From Lineus longissimus (taxonomy: Eukaryota; Nemertea; Pilidiophora; Heteronemertea; Lineidae): DNA of 64,000 bases. The notes below the pieces were generated by a model. That model was not told the origin of the DNA. It saw only the letters and a program-made list of their open reading frames with translations, and searched no databases. Position 1 is the stretch's first letter. Each line of letters begins with the position of its first letter. Where the stretch lies: positions 14,083,501-14,147,500 of the forward strand of contig NC_088310.1 in assembly GCF_910592395.1 (NCBI RefSeq), given 5' to 3'. The translations under genes were made by a program, and so were the position numbers. Of this stretch, positions 1 to 11,900 are shown piece after piece.

Positions 1-387
1 CCTGCGGGTGTAAAAGAAATGCTGGTCCCCATGAATCTAAGTCCAGTCTAGAATTCCTTTGTGAGGAATATTAGTTCTTGTGGGAAAAGGGAGATATATT
101 GTTCCGCTGTGATAGAATCAAATGCCCTCCCTTTCCTGATGCCCGCCTGTATTGTTCTTCTTCGGATGAAGGGTCTTGGCCTCTTTAGAGTCCTATTGAA
201 TGGTGCCGGTGTTCTATTGTTGAGGGCATTTAATATCAGGGGGCATCTGATTCTATTACACCGGCACCTTTAAATCATATGTTGTGTTTCTTTGTTATAG
301 AATATAATAGGGCCTACATGCAGCATAGCACCTTTCCTTATTGCCCTGCCCTTACTTAGAGTAAATTATACTATACACCTACAGGGC

Positions 388-550
388 CAGGGGCGTAGCT
401 AGCTTTTTGGTCTGGCGGGCGGGGGGGCAAAAGGCTCTCTGGGGACAAAATGACCCTTTATGAAATCTTTTGGCCAAAAACACATATTTTGGTGACCTCG
501 GGAGGAGGGGGCATTTGCCCCCCCCCCCCCCTCTGCTACCTACGCCCCTG
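388..550. mobile_element. Short MITE-like element with CAGGGGCGTAG ends
   Basis: The segment begins CAGGGGCGTAGCTAGC and ends with a near-perfect inverted copy (GCTACCTACGCCCCTG), giving terminal inverted repeats of about 16 bp around 163 bp of non-coding DNA. Inside are a G-run near 421 and a C-run near 520, so the ends could fold together. I see no matching target-site duplication. It has no coding capacity and would depend on a transposase elsewhere. The superfamily cannot be assigned from this copy. Confidence 0.6.
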
Positions 551-689
551 CTTTCCCGGGCCTGCTATATACTAGTCTCGTTACTCTAAGCCTCATCTAA
601 GCCCTGCCCGAAACCATCACTATTGTATTAGGTATAGGCTATAGATCACTCTGAAACACTAATTACTTGAGAAGTGTTCGGAGCACATT

Positions 690-935
690 AATATTGGGTT
701 TGCTGCCCGATGTCCAGCTTGTTCCAGGCTTCTGTCTAGGAGTAAGGAGATAGCGACACCCCCCAGATCGAGCCAATGACTGTAGAGCACATCCTGGGAA
801 GATGCCCAACGCTTGCAGCGTTGAGGAGGGAGACTTGACCGGCTGACGAACACCAACTCCGCTTCTGATTACTAGTAAGTCTGGAGAGTCTGTTAGATGG
901 AAATGAACACAAAGAAGAAGAATTTCCAGGCTGAA
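690..935 (+). pseudogene. 3' remnant of a non-LTR retrotransposon (LINE) pol gene
   Basis: Near 778-838 the plus strand reads MTVEHILGRCPTLAALRRET and then a stop. This resembles the cysteine/histidine-rich tail (T-x-E-H-I-L-x-x-C-P) after the reverse transcriptase of RTE- and Jockey-like LINEs. It is followed by a purine-rich GAACACAAAGAAGAAGAA run near 905-922, as often seen at LINE 3' ends. Upstream frames are broken by stops, and no RT core is present. It is a short dead 3' fragment, as 5'-truncated LINE insertions usually are. The clade call is uncertain. Confidence 0.42.
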
Positions 936-1214
936 GGGTCCAAGTAATGAAATGACCACACGATTTAGTTTTAAAGATGTATTTATTAATCAATCAATAG
1001 ACATCATTTGAATTACAACAATTTTGTTCAGTGGACACATTCGCATATCTACTAATAAAAACCTCCTGATAGGAATTGAACATTTTACACTGTGACTACA
1101 ATCAATGAATACCACTCTTGACTTTTTAAGTAAAATGACTATAAAGTTATTACCACAATCCACCCAATATTGAATATTTCAAAGAAGTTTCTTCCAAACT
1201 GATCAATAACCCAA

Positions 1215-1665
1215 TCTGTTCAATATTGGGCAAACTGTGTTAATTACAGAACATTTCATGGTCATTTCACTTGAAATGGTCGAGAGCAGGTTACCTCCAC
1301 AGCCAGGCACCACCAAGTGAAAAAAGCAGTCAGTGTATGTTTCCCTGGCCTGATACAATTGATAACTTTGATAAATAAAACTTTGAATCTGTTCAATATT
1401 GGGCAAACTGCCTTAATAATCGAACAATAACATAGTCATTTCTCTTGAAATGGTAGAGAGCAGGTTACCTCCACAGCCAGGCACCACCAAGTGAAAAAAG
1501 CATTGCATGTGTCCCTGGCCTTATACATTTGATTACTTGAACAAATAAAACTTTGAGTCTGTTCAATATTGGGTAAACTGTGTTAATAACAGAACATTTC
1601 ATAGTCTTTTCTCTTGAAATGGTCGATAGCAGGTTACCTCCACAGCCAGGCACCACCATATTTTC
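1215..1665. repeat. Tandem repeat, three units of about 172 bp
   Basis: The phrase CTGTTCAATATTGGG recurs at about 1215, 1389 and 1559, giving periods of 174 and 170 bp. Each unit ends in a CCACAGCCAGGCACCACCA block. Inverted, diverged copies of that block follow at about 1744-1800 (GTGGTGCCTGG, GCTGTGGAGG), so the array is flanked by its own inverted terminal motif. The minus-strand open frames across it repeat with the unit and do not look like genes. Confidence 0.7.
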
Positions 1666-1684
1666 CTCAACTTCAATGCGCCTG

Positions 1685-1745
1685 CGTTACCGGAAGTGAT
1701 CAAAACGGAAACGGAATAGATCCAAACGGAGCATGCGCATCCGTG
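1685..1745 (+). promoter_or_regulatory. Possible CpG-type promoter (ETS-like and NRF1-like sites)
   Basis: CCGGAAGTG at 1690-1698 matches an ETS/GABP-type site, and GCATGCGCAT at 1731-1740 matches an NRF1-type palindrome. They sit about 40 bp apart with two CAAAACGGA-like phrases between. Paired ETS and NRF1 sites without a TATA box are typical of housekeeping promoters in animals. No coding exon follows within 1 kb; only the exon-like units from 2.7 kb. Chance occurrence is possible. Confidence 0.22.
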
Positions 1746-2458
1746 GTGCCTGGTCAGAGAGGTTCCTAGCTGTGGAGGTGGTGCCCAGCCAGAGAGGTAG
1801 ACTGGCGAACCCTGATCTCTATTTTGGGTAATTGCATCATTATTTCTTTTTGTGATTGGTGATTTGTAAAATTGAGAATGATTGAAAAATCAGTATTTTT
1901 TCACCCAAAGGCATGAGTGAACATTTGATAAGTTTATTGTGATTTAATTGGTAATTTGGTCGACATTTTGACAATTATATTTAGCAATATTTCGATAAAT
2001 GCGGACCTGCTTCTTCCTCTTTTCGTAGTGACGGTGTTTCGATAACTCAGGTCAGTTTCACGGCAAAAATAAGTGGTAGTTTTGAAATTCGAATGTGCAT
2101 TTATTGATGTAACGATAAAGTACATTTCCGAGAATAATTAGTGAAAGTTTCAGTAGGTGTCGATTTTTGTAAAGTAGTGTATAGGCGATGGATTGGCTCA
2201 GCCATGTGCTCGTCGTGTCAGCGGGGCGCAAGCCGTCATGGGGGATGTAGGCTACACTACAATGCACGTGATTGATGGTTGAACATTCACTCTCGTTGAC
2301 AGTGTATTATTGAAATATTTGATTGTGATGATGGTGTATTGTACTAGGCCTTGCATGCTCCCAACGTGTGGCATATTTCACATTGATACTACCAGTATCA
2401 ATTACAAAAAAATAGATTGTGAGTAACAGTAGGCCTACAATACAATCAATGCTACATG

Positions 2459-2676
2459 TTATGAGGGTGGGAACGGGGAAGGGGGGGGTAACTGTCTCGA
2501 CGTCCCGTTAGAAAAAAAGGCTTATCCCGTTTCCCAATATGCAATTTTAGCCGAATCGTGACGCAAAACACGGCTTGTCTCGAATCCCGCTAAAATAAGG
2601 GTGTCTATCCCGAATCCCGACAGTTATTTTCGGCCCATCCCAGTGTCCCGAAAATACCTGTTCTCCCCCTCATAAA
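2459..2676. mobile_element. MITE with TTATGAGGG terminal inverted repeats
   Basis: The left end TTATGAGGGTGGGAACGGG and the inverted right end (CCTGTTCTCCCCCTCATAA) match at about 16 of 19 positions over a 218-bp segment. The interior repeats the phrase CCCGAATCCCG or CGTCCCG several times and is non-coding. The internal repetition of the terminal motif suggests a foldback-like structure. The transposase family is unknown. Confidence 0.55.
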
Positions 2677-2721
2677 TACTAGTAGACCATATTGTCACAT
2701 TGATGTTTTCTTTCATTACAG

Positions 2722-3487
2722 TTAGACTTCGAGATCTACATTTTCGACAAAGTCCTGGTGTAATATTACGTACTTGATGAAGGTAATATTAATTTCTTCA
2801 AATTTGAAGCATGACGTTAATGGGGTACCAGCACAACTTCATTGACTGCTACGTGGCGCTGGTGGTAACTAAGGTATTGCATCGCTCCTATCACTTGAAA
2901 AAAACATTTACCCTAGTTACGACCAAAGCTGCTTAGCAGAGGGCGATACCTCATCAGGAGCGCCACAATCATATCATTGGTGTGAAAGCATTTGTATGAA
3001 GTTTTTCAGTTCTCAATGTGTTCAAAACCTTAATTGTGAAATTGTGCACTTCGAATTCAAATTTACGTCACTACGTTAGTTTGACATCCATTGATGTCAC
3101 GGTAATTTCACTGTTATGCTGTGCTGCTTTCAGGTTTAATGACACGAATGAGTACAAGTACATTACATTTTTCGACGAAGGCCTTCTGTAATTTCATACG
3201 CTTCTTACGGTTAGTATTGATTCATAATTTCTAGTAAAAAAGTTAATTTTGAAAGTGAAAAATATGTTACAATACAATAGACCTGCAAATACCATATACG
3301 CAAGTTTTGAACAAATATCACACATATTCCCCAGTTGACTTGTGATGATATTGATAATGGTGGTGGTGGTGTTATCATGTACATGGCTTCTAACGTAGTA
3401 AATGTTTTCTTTTCAGCAACATTCAATAGATTTATTTACTGTATTATCATTTCGACCAAGGCGAATTCGACACTTCAATTACACAAG
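2722..3487 (+). other. Three diverged exon-like units with splice-like borders
   Basis: Three blocks are flanked by a pyrimidine-rich AG and by a GT donor-like site: 2722-2782 (TTTCATTACAG before, GTAATA after), 3134-3209 (GCTGCTTTCAG before, GTTAGT after) and 3417-3487 (TTTCTTTTCAG before, GTTAGT after). Their cores share an ACATTTTTCGACNAAGG-like phrase, so they look like diverged duplicates. All frames contain stops, so they would be non-coding exons or coincidence. The possible promoter at 1.7 kb lies upstream on the same strand. Confidence 0.27.
2853..2966. repeat. Short imperfect inverted repeat, MITE-like
   Basis: GTGGCGCTGGTGG...AGGTATTGC on the left pairs with the reverse complement of GCGATACCTCATCAGGAGCGCCAC on the right, about 114 bp overall. 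It lies between the first two exon-like units. It could be a small TIR element or a structured RNA segment. No target duplication is evident. Confidence 0.35.
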
Positions 3488-3532
3488 GTTAGTAACTTTT
3501 GTTCACAAAATCCAAATGGAGGCAAATACAGA

Positions 3533-3960
3533 ACAATCAAACTTAGTCATTCCAGTCAGTTACTGAAGCACAGTGAAAACTGTCGGGAGCAGTGCAACTG
3601 ATGGCATGTCAAACTTCCAGTGACTGTCCCTGTCCATATATTTTAGACAGTACAAATCTTGTAATCATTTTGTTTATGCAATGTACGTTATTATGTATCA
3701 TTTCAGCACAATCAAACTTAGTCATTCCAGTCAGTTACTGAAGCACAGCGAAAACTGTCTGAATTAGTGCTGCTGATGGCATGTAATTACTCTACTACCA
3801 CTACCAGTGACAGTCAATGTCCATATATTTTCAAGTGTGCGAAATTATTACTCGTCTACTTCTTAGTGTTATTTGAATGCAATGTATGTTATAAAAATAT
3901 TTTTTCAACACTATATCAACATTCTCATTCCTGTCAGTTTCTGAAAATCAGCTAAAGCAA
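3533..3960. repeat. Diverged tandem repeat of about 175 bp
   Basis: ACAATCAAACTTAGTCATTC and the following 30 bases (CAGTCAGTTACTGAAGCACAG) occur at 3533 and again at 3708. A weaker third copy lies near 3925 (CATTCCTGTCAGTTTCTGAA). The unit also carries GCTGATGGCATGT and a 'CAATGTCCATATATTTT' phrase. The small open frames at 3335-3601 and 3767-3955 lie across this repeat and are not convincing genes. Confidence 0.6.
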
Positions 3961-4274
3961 TCGCTACCAATGCAGCTGATAACAGCAATTCTTTTTGTTC
4001 CCAATGCCCATCCATGACAATATATTTCACGCATGTGACAATCATGTAATCATCCTGTTTTTTGTGTTCTATTCATGCAATAAATAAATTCAGTATTTTC
4101 AAATCATTGGTGCTACAAAACTATTCTCATTATAGATTATTCATATTTCATAAAATGCTGTCATGTCAAATTTTGTGTCCTATAAATCATTATGAAGTCG
4201 GCATTTTATATACAACTTTTGTACTCCTCCTAAATAAACATACAAATCTTGTTTTATGTAAACTTTGTATATTG

Positions 4275-4458
4275 GACCCGTCACAGCAAAACCAGGCGCA
4301 TGTCGCTCTGAGCTTGGCAGGTTGAGACGGACTGTTTGTTCATTTATCTATTGTCTGCCTTTTGTAAAATATGAGCACATCAATTTCTTCCATTATCTCC
4401 TGGTGTCATTTAGGCTCATCTTCTGTGCGACATGTACCTGGTTTTGCTGTGACGGGTC
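4275..4458. mobile_element. MITE with about 32-bp TIRs (GACCCGTCACAGCAAAACC)
   Basis: Left end 4275-4306 (GACCCGTCACAGCAAAACC, then AGGCGCATGTCGC) and right end 4427-4458 (its inverted copy, ending GCTGTGACGGGTC) are nearly perfect terminal inverted repeats around a 184-bp non-coding element. A second copy in the opposite orientation, interrupted by another element, lies at 46289-47185. Two copies with matching interiors confirm a mobile family. Confidence 0.75.
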
Positions 4459-4713
4459 ACATATTCTATAGATATACAACACTCTAATGTCACAATGCCT
4501 CTCTCACTCGCTTTTATATAGCAAGATGTATGAATAAACATGACACACCAACTATGTACAAAATTGCTAACAAACTGCACCATTTGTCAGTACACCACAT
4601 GAAATACAGAGATATGTCTTAATTCTAATCTTTCATTAGCGACACCATTTCTTACCCGAGTGCCTCCTTCATTCATACATCTTGTACTTTAACTCAAGAT
4701 ACCCATCTTTGAA

Positions 4714-5389
4714 TATTTTTAGTATACCAAGTACTACAATGTCAATGTATTGAAGTCATGTTCTTGTAGTGTTATTGGCTTTCTATTATCTTGTCAAAAT
4801 ACCACTTGGTTCTCGCAAAATCTCAATAAAAACAAATGCTATTGCATGTATTGCATATTCTAACAGCTATCCACTGTATCGATTTATCCATCATCTGTAC
4901 TATTTGTCACAAAAATGTTATATAATGTAAATCATATTTCATTACATAATGCACACTGCCAATTACTGCTGAACCATTCATATGTCATTTAAATAAATAA
5001 TTTTCAACTTTTTAAAACCGTCTTATAGTACTGTTCTTGTTTATAGTACTGTTCTTGTTTCTTATTTTTAGTATACCAAGTACTACAATGTCAATGTATT
5101 GAAGTCATGTTCTTGTAGTGTTATTGGCTTTCTATTATCTTGTCAAAATACCACTTGGTTCTCGCAAAATCTCAATAAAAACAAATGCTATTGCATGTAT
5201 TGCATATTCTAACAGCTATCCACTGTATCGATTTATCCATCATCTGTACTATTTGTCACAAAAATGTTATATAATGTAAATCATATTTCATTACATAATG
5301 CACACTGCCAATTACTGCTGAACCATTCATATGTCATTTAAATAAATAATTTTCAACTTTTTAAAACCGTCTTATAGTACTGTTCTTGT
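4714..5389. repeat. Perfect local duplication, 327-bp copies offset by 349 bp
   Basis: 4714-5040 and 5063-5389 read as identical by eye over about 327 bp, separated by 22 bp of related sequence (TTATAGTACTGTTCTTG repeated). No function is seen in the unit, which is AT-rich and stop-rich. Absence of divergence means a very recent duplication or an assembly artefact. Confidence 0.85.
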
Positions 5390-5479
5390 CACTTAGCTGA
5401 ACCAATTGCTCTATAGCATGAAATTTCCAGAAATACCCCAGGGACCGAAAAATGCTGTTTTAACAGAGAGGTGTCCTAA

Positions 5480-6090
5480 ACTGAGAAGTCGAGTTGAATG
5501 GAAACAACCAATTTGGAACCAAAAACTACTGTCCTTATTAAAGAGGTTGTCCTCAATAGAAAGGTGTCCACAAAAAGTAGGTCCACTGTATATGAAAGTA
5601 CAAACCCTGGTACATGTAGTGACATCATCTACTCCTCGATGTGGACACCTGCAAATGCAGCGACAATGTCACATCAGTTATTTAATTCATCGTCCTTTGT
5701 GCAGATGGCACCACCCATCAAGCATGTTGGTGACGAATAGTGTCGCAGCATTTCGTCACCGAGCTTACACGAAAATGCACTGTCATTCATTCAGCCATAA
5801 GTGCAAGACTGTAGGGTTGTTTCCAACCAAAACATGTTCGAAATGTGTCAAGCATTCGGAACACCCAAAGACTGATTAGAGAAGTCAAAATTGAATGGAA
5901 ACAACCAATTTGGGACCAAAACCAGTGTCCTTATTGGAAAGGTTGTCTTTAATAAAGAGGTGTCTACTAACGGAGGTTCCACTGTACATAATGTAGGAAC
6001 CCTGGTTGTGACATTGTCCACTCCTCCAGCTGCACACCACCAAATCCACAACAATGTCACACCAGTTATTTAGTTCATCATGCTTATGGT
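5480..6090. repeat. Diverged direct duplication, about 400-bp offset
   Basis: TTGAATGGAAACAACCAATTT near 5493 recurs near 5890. Both are followed by matching phrases (GTCCTTATT, GAGGTGTC, TCCACTGTA, CCCTGG, CACTCCTC-like, CAATGTCACA, CAGTTATTTA). The open frames across it are not conserved between copies, which argues against coding. A related fragment is at 16160-16260. Confidence 0.6.
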
Positions 6091-6131
6091 CATTGTACTT
6101 TCATCTTATGTAAAATGTAACTTTTTACACG

Positions 6132-6166
6132 GTTTCAATAAACGATTTGTAATTTGTAATTTGTAA
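6132..6166 (+). repeat. LINE-like 3' tail: AATAAA and (ATTTGTA)n
   Basis: A polyadenylation-type AATAAA is followed at once by three degenerate ATTTGTA units. A signal followed by a short heptamer repeat is a common 3' end for CR1/L2-type LINEs. No reverse-transcriptase sequence is recognisable upstream. Confidence 0.3.
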
Positions 6167-6689
6167 ATTATAAATTTCACTAATAATTTGACGCCGCCAA
6201 TTCCACTGGTCTTCGAAATACGTAAGCTACACTGTTGACGACTATGACACTCCTCACAAACCACATTGTGAATCAGACGCCGATAGGCTTGTTGAGTGTT
6301 ATGGTTCAGTCTGTGAGACTAATTTAAAGAGGTTACACTTTTATTTTGAATTGGAAAACAGCCCACAGGACTGACTTTTCACTGAGTAATAAGTGTGCCC
6401 TTCGAAGGTTAAGTCTCTTTCTGGATTTGCTTCCATAGATGCCTTGTTCAGGATATCATCTGACCGATGCCTGATCAAGCACAGACTGTATCCGGTGGTG
6501 TACATTTCCCCGTCTATGTCACCCTTTTTTATTCAGTCAGTGTTAATTTCTCTTCTCTTTTTTTACAGATCAACTGTTGTTGGTTATTGCAAGAGGAGTC
6601 GTTGGCACATTTCAAGTCCAGGAAAGCACTTGCTGTTCCCACATTCAGAGTAAGGTGTGCTTACTCGTTTTACTGCTTTCCATTCCCGG

Positions 6690-6783
6690 AGAGCGTTATC
6701 AAATATCTGCCGCAAGGCAACAAATATCTGCCGCAAGGCGCTTCAAATATCTGCCGAAAGGCATCAAATATCTGCCGCACCAA
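6690..6783. repeat. Minisatellite, about 20-bp unit
   Basis: Four units of the form CAAATATCTGCCGCAAGGC occur between 6690 and 6783 with spacer differences. The overlapping open frames translate this repeat in three frames and are not genes. Confidence 0.7.
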
Positions 6784-7250
6784 TAAAGTTCATTTTGTTA
6801 ACCAACTCTTTATCTTCTTTTCTTCACATACAAAAAAGACCGTCCCAAACATTTGGCTGCATCCACTTCATCAATGTCCAGACAACAGTCGGTTCATTTG
6901 ACCATTGTAAAGCACCAGGCCCCACCTCACAAAATACACTGTAATAATTATGTACCTTGTCTTCATGCAGCGTAGGTGGAACTAATAACATGCACATGGA
7001 CACAAGGACTCCACTCTTTGACGTCACCACACAACTCCTTGACGTCATCACACACCCCACTACTGCAACGGCAATAGAAATGACTTTACGTCATAATACC
7101 AGGGTGACGTCAACTCAGTACTTCAGCATGCACTGATATAGCAAGAAGGTCTTTCGCATCAGCACCTCTGCGTGCTAGACGTTATAGCTTCACGTTGCCT
7201 CATAATAACGGTACCGACACACACTTGGCCCTTGCCTTCACTTATCCATT

Positions 7251-7283
7251 TCAGCTGAGCGCCAGGCCCTTGGGCCTCTTGTT
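7251..7283 (+). mobile_element. Terminal fragment of repeat family C
   Basis: CAGCTGAGCGCCAGGCCC followed by TTGGGCCTCTTGTT matches the right end of the family C element at 27435-27468 and the inverted left end at 56820-56852. It forms a small hairpin (AGGCCC TT GGGCCT). The element body to its left is not clearly preserved. Confidence 0.5.
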
Positions 7284-8059
7284 ACTTCATTATTTACATC
7301 ATACATTTTACATTTTATAAACAATATTTGATTGTGAAAAAATGGGTGAGAAAATGCAATTGCCTTTGCAGACCATTCCCAGAAACTCACCCTTTTTATC
7401 ACAGGTCAATGTTTTAAACCTTTCAAGCCATGTGCCCAATTCGAGCTACTATTACTATTAAAACGCGCAACATGCTCACTGGCATGAGCCTCTGAGTTTT
7501 AAAATCTGATAAAAACTTTTCCCAATTATAGCAAACAACTGGGATTAAGTTTAAAACCGGTGATAAGATTGTATTGCAGCTTCGCCATGGTTACCCAGGT
7601 GTGTCATCTTCCTGGAGATAAAGACCAGTGAGTGCCTAACCTTAGATACGTTGCGCCTACACCTACTGCACTCACTAGTCTCAATCCTATCGCTAGGTGG
7701 CTGCTGATGACGGCACTAACTGCCAGTCATGAAATAAACTAATGCTGTAACCCTGTAGGCCTAACCTACCTGTAATCTAGCTATAATGACCAACATGTAC
7801 CACTGAAGAAAAAACAAAAATGCCAAAAAATCTTTAAAAAATAAAAAATAATTGAAAATAATGAAAGATATGCCTATGTGGGGCAAAGGAAGATGACACC
7901 GTATGAAATGATAAAGTTATCAACATACTTAAGTGGCTTATTTGATTCACAGACTATTTGAGAACAGGAAGAGCGCTCCCAAGAGCTTTCAGGCTTGAAA
8001 AGTTTAAATTACATTAGTTTCAAGGGTGCAAAACACACTGGGCCACAGTGAAAGATTAT

Positions 8060-8300
8060 GTGCAGTATTGCATTGTCAAATACATACAGGTGATCTACAT
8101 ACAGGTGATCTTCAAACATGTTGATAAATCACAATTTTGAACAAACATTTTGCCTGACAAATTGTAGCGTTGCATTACATCACATTACATTTGTGCAGTA
8201 TTGCATTGTCAAATACAAACAGGTGATCTTCAAGCATGTCGGTATATCACTATTTGGAACAAATATTCTGCTACAATTTGGAACAAATGTTTGCTTAACA
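8060..8300. repeat. Local duplication of about 133 bp
   Basis: GTGCAGTATTGCATTGTCAA occurs at 8060 and 8193, each followed by CAGGTGATCTTCAA(A/G)CATGT and a 'GGAACAAA' phrase. It is non-coding and diverged. The frames at 8118-8464 on both strands follow the repeat. Confidence 0.5.
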
Positions 8301-8964
8301 GATCGTTTGCACAGCACTTCATTACATTTGCCTGAAACAAGAGCATTGATGGGATCGTCCAGCTCTGTATCAACGCGAACATTGGTGTAAGCAATGAGAG
8401 TTCTTTCATCAGGTTTGTTCCTGACAGTATTCCATGTATCTCTGACATGAAGTTGTAGCTGCAAATAGAAATACCCTTGAAACTTTCAAAACCCGTTTAG
8501 ACAATCTCTGGAAAAATTAAAAAGTTCATATTTTTACTACAAGTGAGACGACTCTCCCACACCGTACTTCGTTTTTCCTTGTTTTTATAAAGCGCCTGGT
8601 CTTTTTGTGTTTTTCTGTGTGGGCACCATATTTTGATATGCAAACAACAATAGAGAATGACCAGTCTAAGTATGAGTCTAAGTATAAAAGACAAGGAATG
8701 AGGATGTCTTAAAGAATTGACTGTGTCAGATTCAAAGAGATGGAAAATAAGACTGTATTGCACTGATTTTTCACAAACCTTATAAGTTGAAGACCCAAAA
8801 GGGTTATAAAACTTCCACGATGATGATGAAGTGATTTTCCTCATCGGTGGTTTTTCAGCGTATCCTGATCAAGACAAGTGTTTTCGATACGATCTTTGAT
8901 GGGTTCTCCTTTCCCAAGGCTCTTTTCCTACAGAATGGGGATGTCAGTGATTCAGATGTGATCC

Positions 8965-11900
8965 TGGGCTTGTTGAACCTTTAAAATATTAGAATAAGAA
9001 TGATGTGTTCAATTTGGAATAAAATCTTTAGCAAGACTTTTCAAAACTGCTAGAAATCTCTCCTCTAGATCTTTACATTCTTGTTGGAATCCGTTTTTTA
9101 TGTTCTTGAATATATTGGATGGTTCAGCTGTATCTTACTCAAGTCACATAATCTCAGTCACTGCTCAAAATTTCAATCTATGGCATTAAAACAGCAGACT
9201 AGCTGAGTCAAGAATCGAGTCTTACCTTGAGGCTATCTGCGCCATTTTATGGCCAAGCTTAGTCAAGGATCAAGTCAAACCTTGAGGCTCTCCCTCGGGT
9301 TGGTTGGGAGGGTCATTCATTGTCATCCCAAAGGCAGTGACAATACCGGGACTTGCAACCTCTCACCAAAAGACTAGTTGAACCTATAAAATATTGAATC
9401 AGAATGAGGCATTTCAATCAATCCTTAGCAAGATGTCTTAAACCTTGCTGAAAAATCTCCAATCCGAGCCAGATGTATTAAATCTTGCCGAAAAATCTAT
9501 GGCATTAAAATAGCAGATCGACTATCTGCGCCATTTGTGGCCAAGCTGAGTCAAGGGTCGAGTGTCACCATGAGGCCCTCCCTCAGGTTGGTTGGGAGGG
9601 TCGTTCATTGTCATCCCAAAGGCAGCAACAATACCGAGACTTGCAACCTCTCACCAAAAGACCAGTTGAACCTTCAAAATATGGAATCAGAATGAGGCAT
9701 TTCAATCAATCCTTAGCAAGATGTCTTAAACCTTGCTGAAAAATCTCCAATCCGAGCAAGATGTATTAAATCTTGCCGAAAAATCTATGGCATTAAAATA
9801 GCAGATCGACTATCTGCGCCATTTGTGGCCAAGCTGAGTCAAGGGTCGAGTGTCACCATGAGGCCCTCCCTCAGGTTGGTTGGGAGGGTCGTTCATTGTC
9901 ATCCCAAAGGCAGCAACAATACCGAGACTTGCAACCTCTCACCAAAAGACCAGTTGAACCTTCAAAATATGGAATCAGAATGAGGCATTTCAATCAATCC
10001 TTAACAAGATGTCTTAAACCTTGCAGAAAAATCTCCAATCCGAGCAAGATGTATTAAATCTTGCCGAAAAATCTATGACATTAAAATAGCAGACTATCTG
10101 CACCTTTTTGTGGCCAAGCTAAGTCAAGGATCAGGTCTAACCTTGAGGCTCTCCCTCAGGTTGGTTGGGAGGGTCTTTCATCGTCATCCCAAAGGCAGTG
10201 ATGATACCGAGACTTGCAACCTCTCACCTAAAAGACTAGTTGAACCTATAAGATATGGAATCAGAATGAGGCATTTCAATCAATCCTTAGCAAGATGTCT
10301 TAAACGTTGCAGAAAAATCTCCAATCCGAGCAAGATGTATTAAATTTTGCCAAAAAATCTATGGCATTGAAATAGCAGACTATCTGCGCCATTTTGTGGC
10401 CAAGCTGAGTAAAGGATCAGGTCTAACCTTGAGGCTCTCCCTCAGGTTGGTTGGGAGGGTGGTTCTTCGTCATCCCAAAGTCAGCGATAATACCGAGACT
10501 TGCAACCTCTCACCTAAAAGACTAGTTGAACCTATAAAATATGGAATCAGAATGATGCATTTCAATCAATCCTTAGCAAGATGTCTTATACCTTGCAGAA
10601 AAATCTCCAATCCGAGCAAGATGTATTAAATCTTACCGAAAAATCTATGGCATTGAAATAGCAGACTGTCTGCGCCATTTTGTTGCCAAGCTGAGTCAAG
10701 GATCAGGTCTTACCTTGAGGCTCTGCCTTAGGTTGGTTGGGAGGGTCGTTCATTGTCATCCAAAAGGCAGCGACAATACCGAGACTTGCAACCTCTCACC
10801 TAAAAGACTAGTTGAACCTTCAAAATATGGAATCAGAATGAGGCATTTCAATCAATCCTGAGCAAGATGTCTTAAACTTGCAGAAAAATCTCCAATCCGA
10901 GCAAGATGTATTAAATCTTGCCGAAAAATCTATGGCATTAAAATAGCAGACTGTCTGCGCTATTTTGTTGCCAAGCTGAGTCAAGGATCAGGTCTAACCT
11001 TGAGGCTCTCCCTCAGGTTGGTTGGGAGGGTCGTTCTTCGTCATCCCAAAGGCAGCGACAATACCGAGACTTGCAACCTCTCACCTGAGAGACTAGTTGA
11101 ACCTATAAAATATGGAATCAGAATGAGGCATTTCAATCAATCCTTAGCAAGATGTCTTAAACCTTGCTGAAAAATCTCCAATCCGAGCAAGATGTATTAA
11201 ATCTTGCTAAAAAATCTATGGCATTAAAATAGCAGACTGTCTGCGTCATTTTGTGGCCAAGCTGAGTCAAGGATCAGGTCTAACCTTGAGGCTCTCCCTC
11301 AGGTTGGTTGGGAGGGTCGTTCTTCGTCATCCCAAAGGCAGTGATGATACCGAGACTTGCAACCTCTCACCTAAAAGACTAGTTGAACCTATAAAATATG
11401 GAATCAGAATGAGGCATTTCAATCAATCCTCAGCAAGATGTCTTAAACCTTGCTGAAAAATCTCCAATCCGAGGAAGATGTATTAAATCTTGCCAAAAAA
11501 TCCATGGCATTGAAATAGCAGACTATCTACGCCATTTTGTGGCCAAGCTGAGTCAAGGATCAGGTCTAACCTTGAGGCTCTCCCTCAGGTTTGTTGGGAG
11601 GGTCTTTCATCGCCATCCCAAAGGCAGTGATGATACCGCGACTTGCAACCTCTCACCTAAAAGACTAGTTGAACCTTCAAAATATGGAATCAGAATGAGG
11701 CATTTCAATCAATCCTTAGCAAGATGTCTTAAACCTTGCAGAAAAATCTCCAATCCGAGCAAGATGTATTAAATCTTACCGAAAAATCTATGGCATTGAA
11801 ATAGCAGACTATCTGCGCCATTTTGTGGCCAAGCTGAGTCAAGGATCAGGTCTAACCTTGAGACTCTCCCTCAGGTTGGTTGGGAGGGTTGTTCTTCGTC

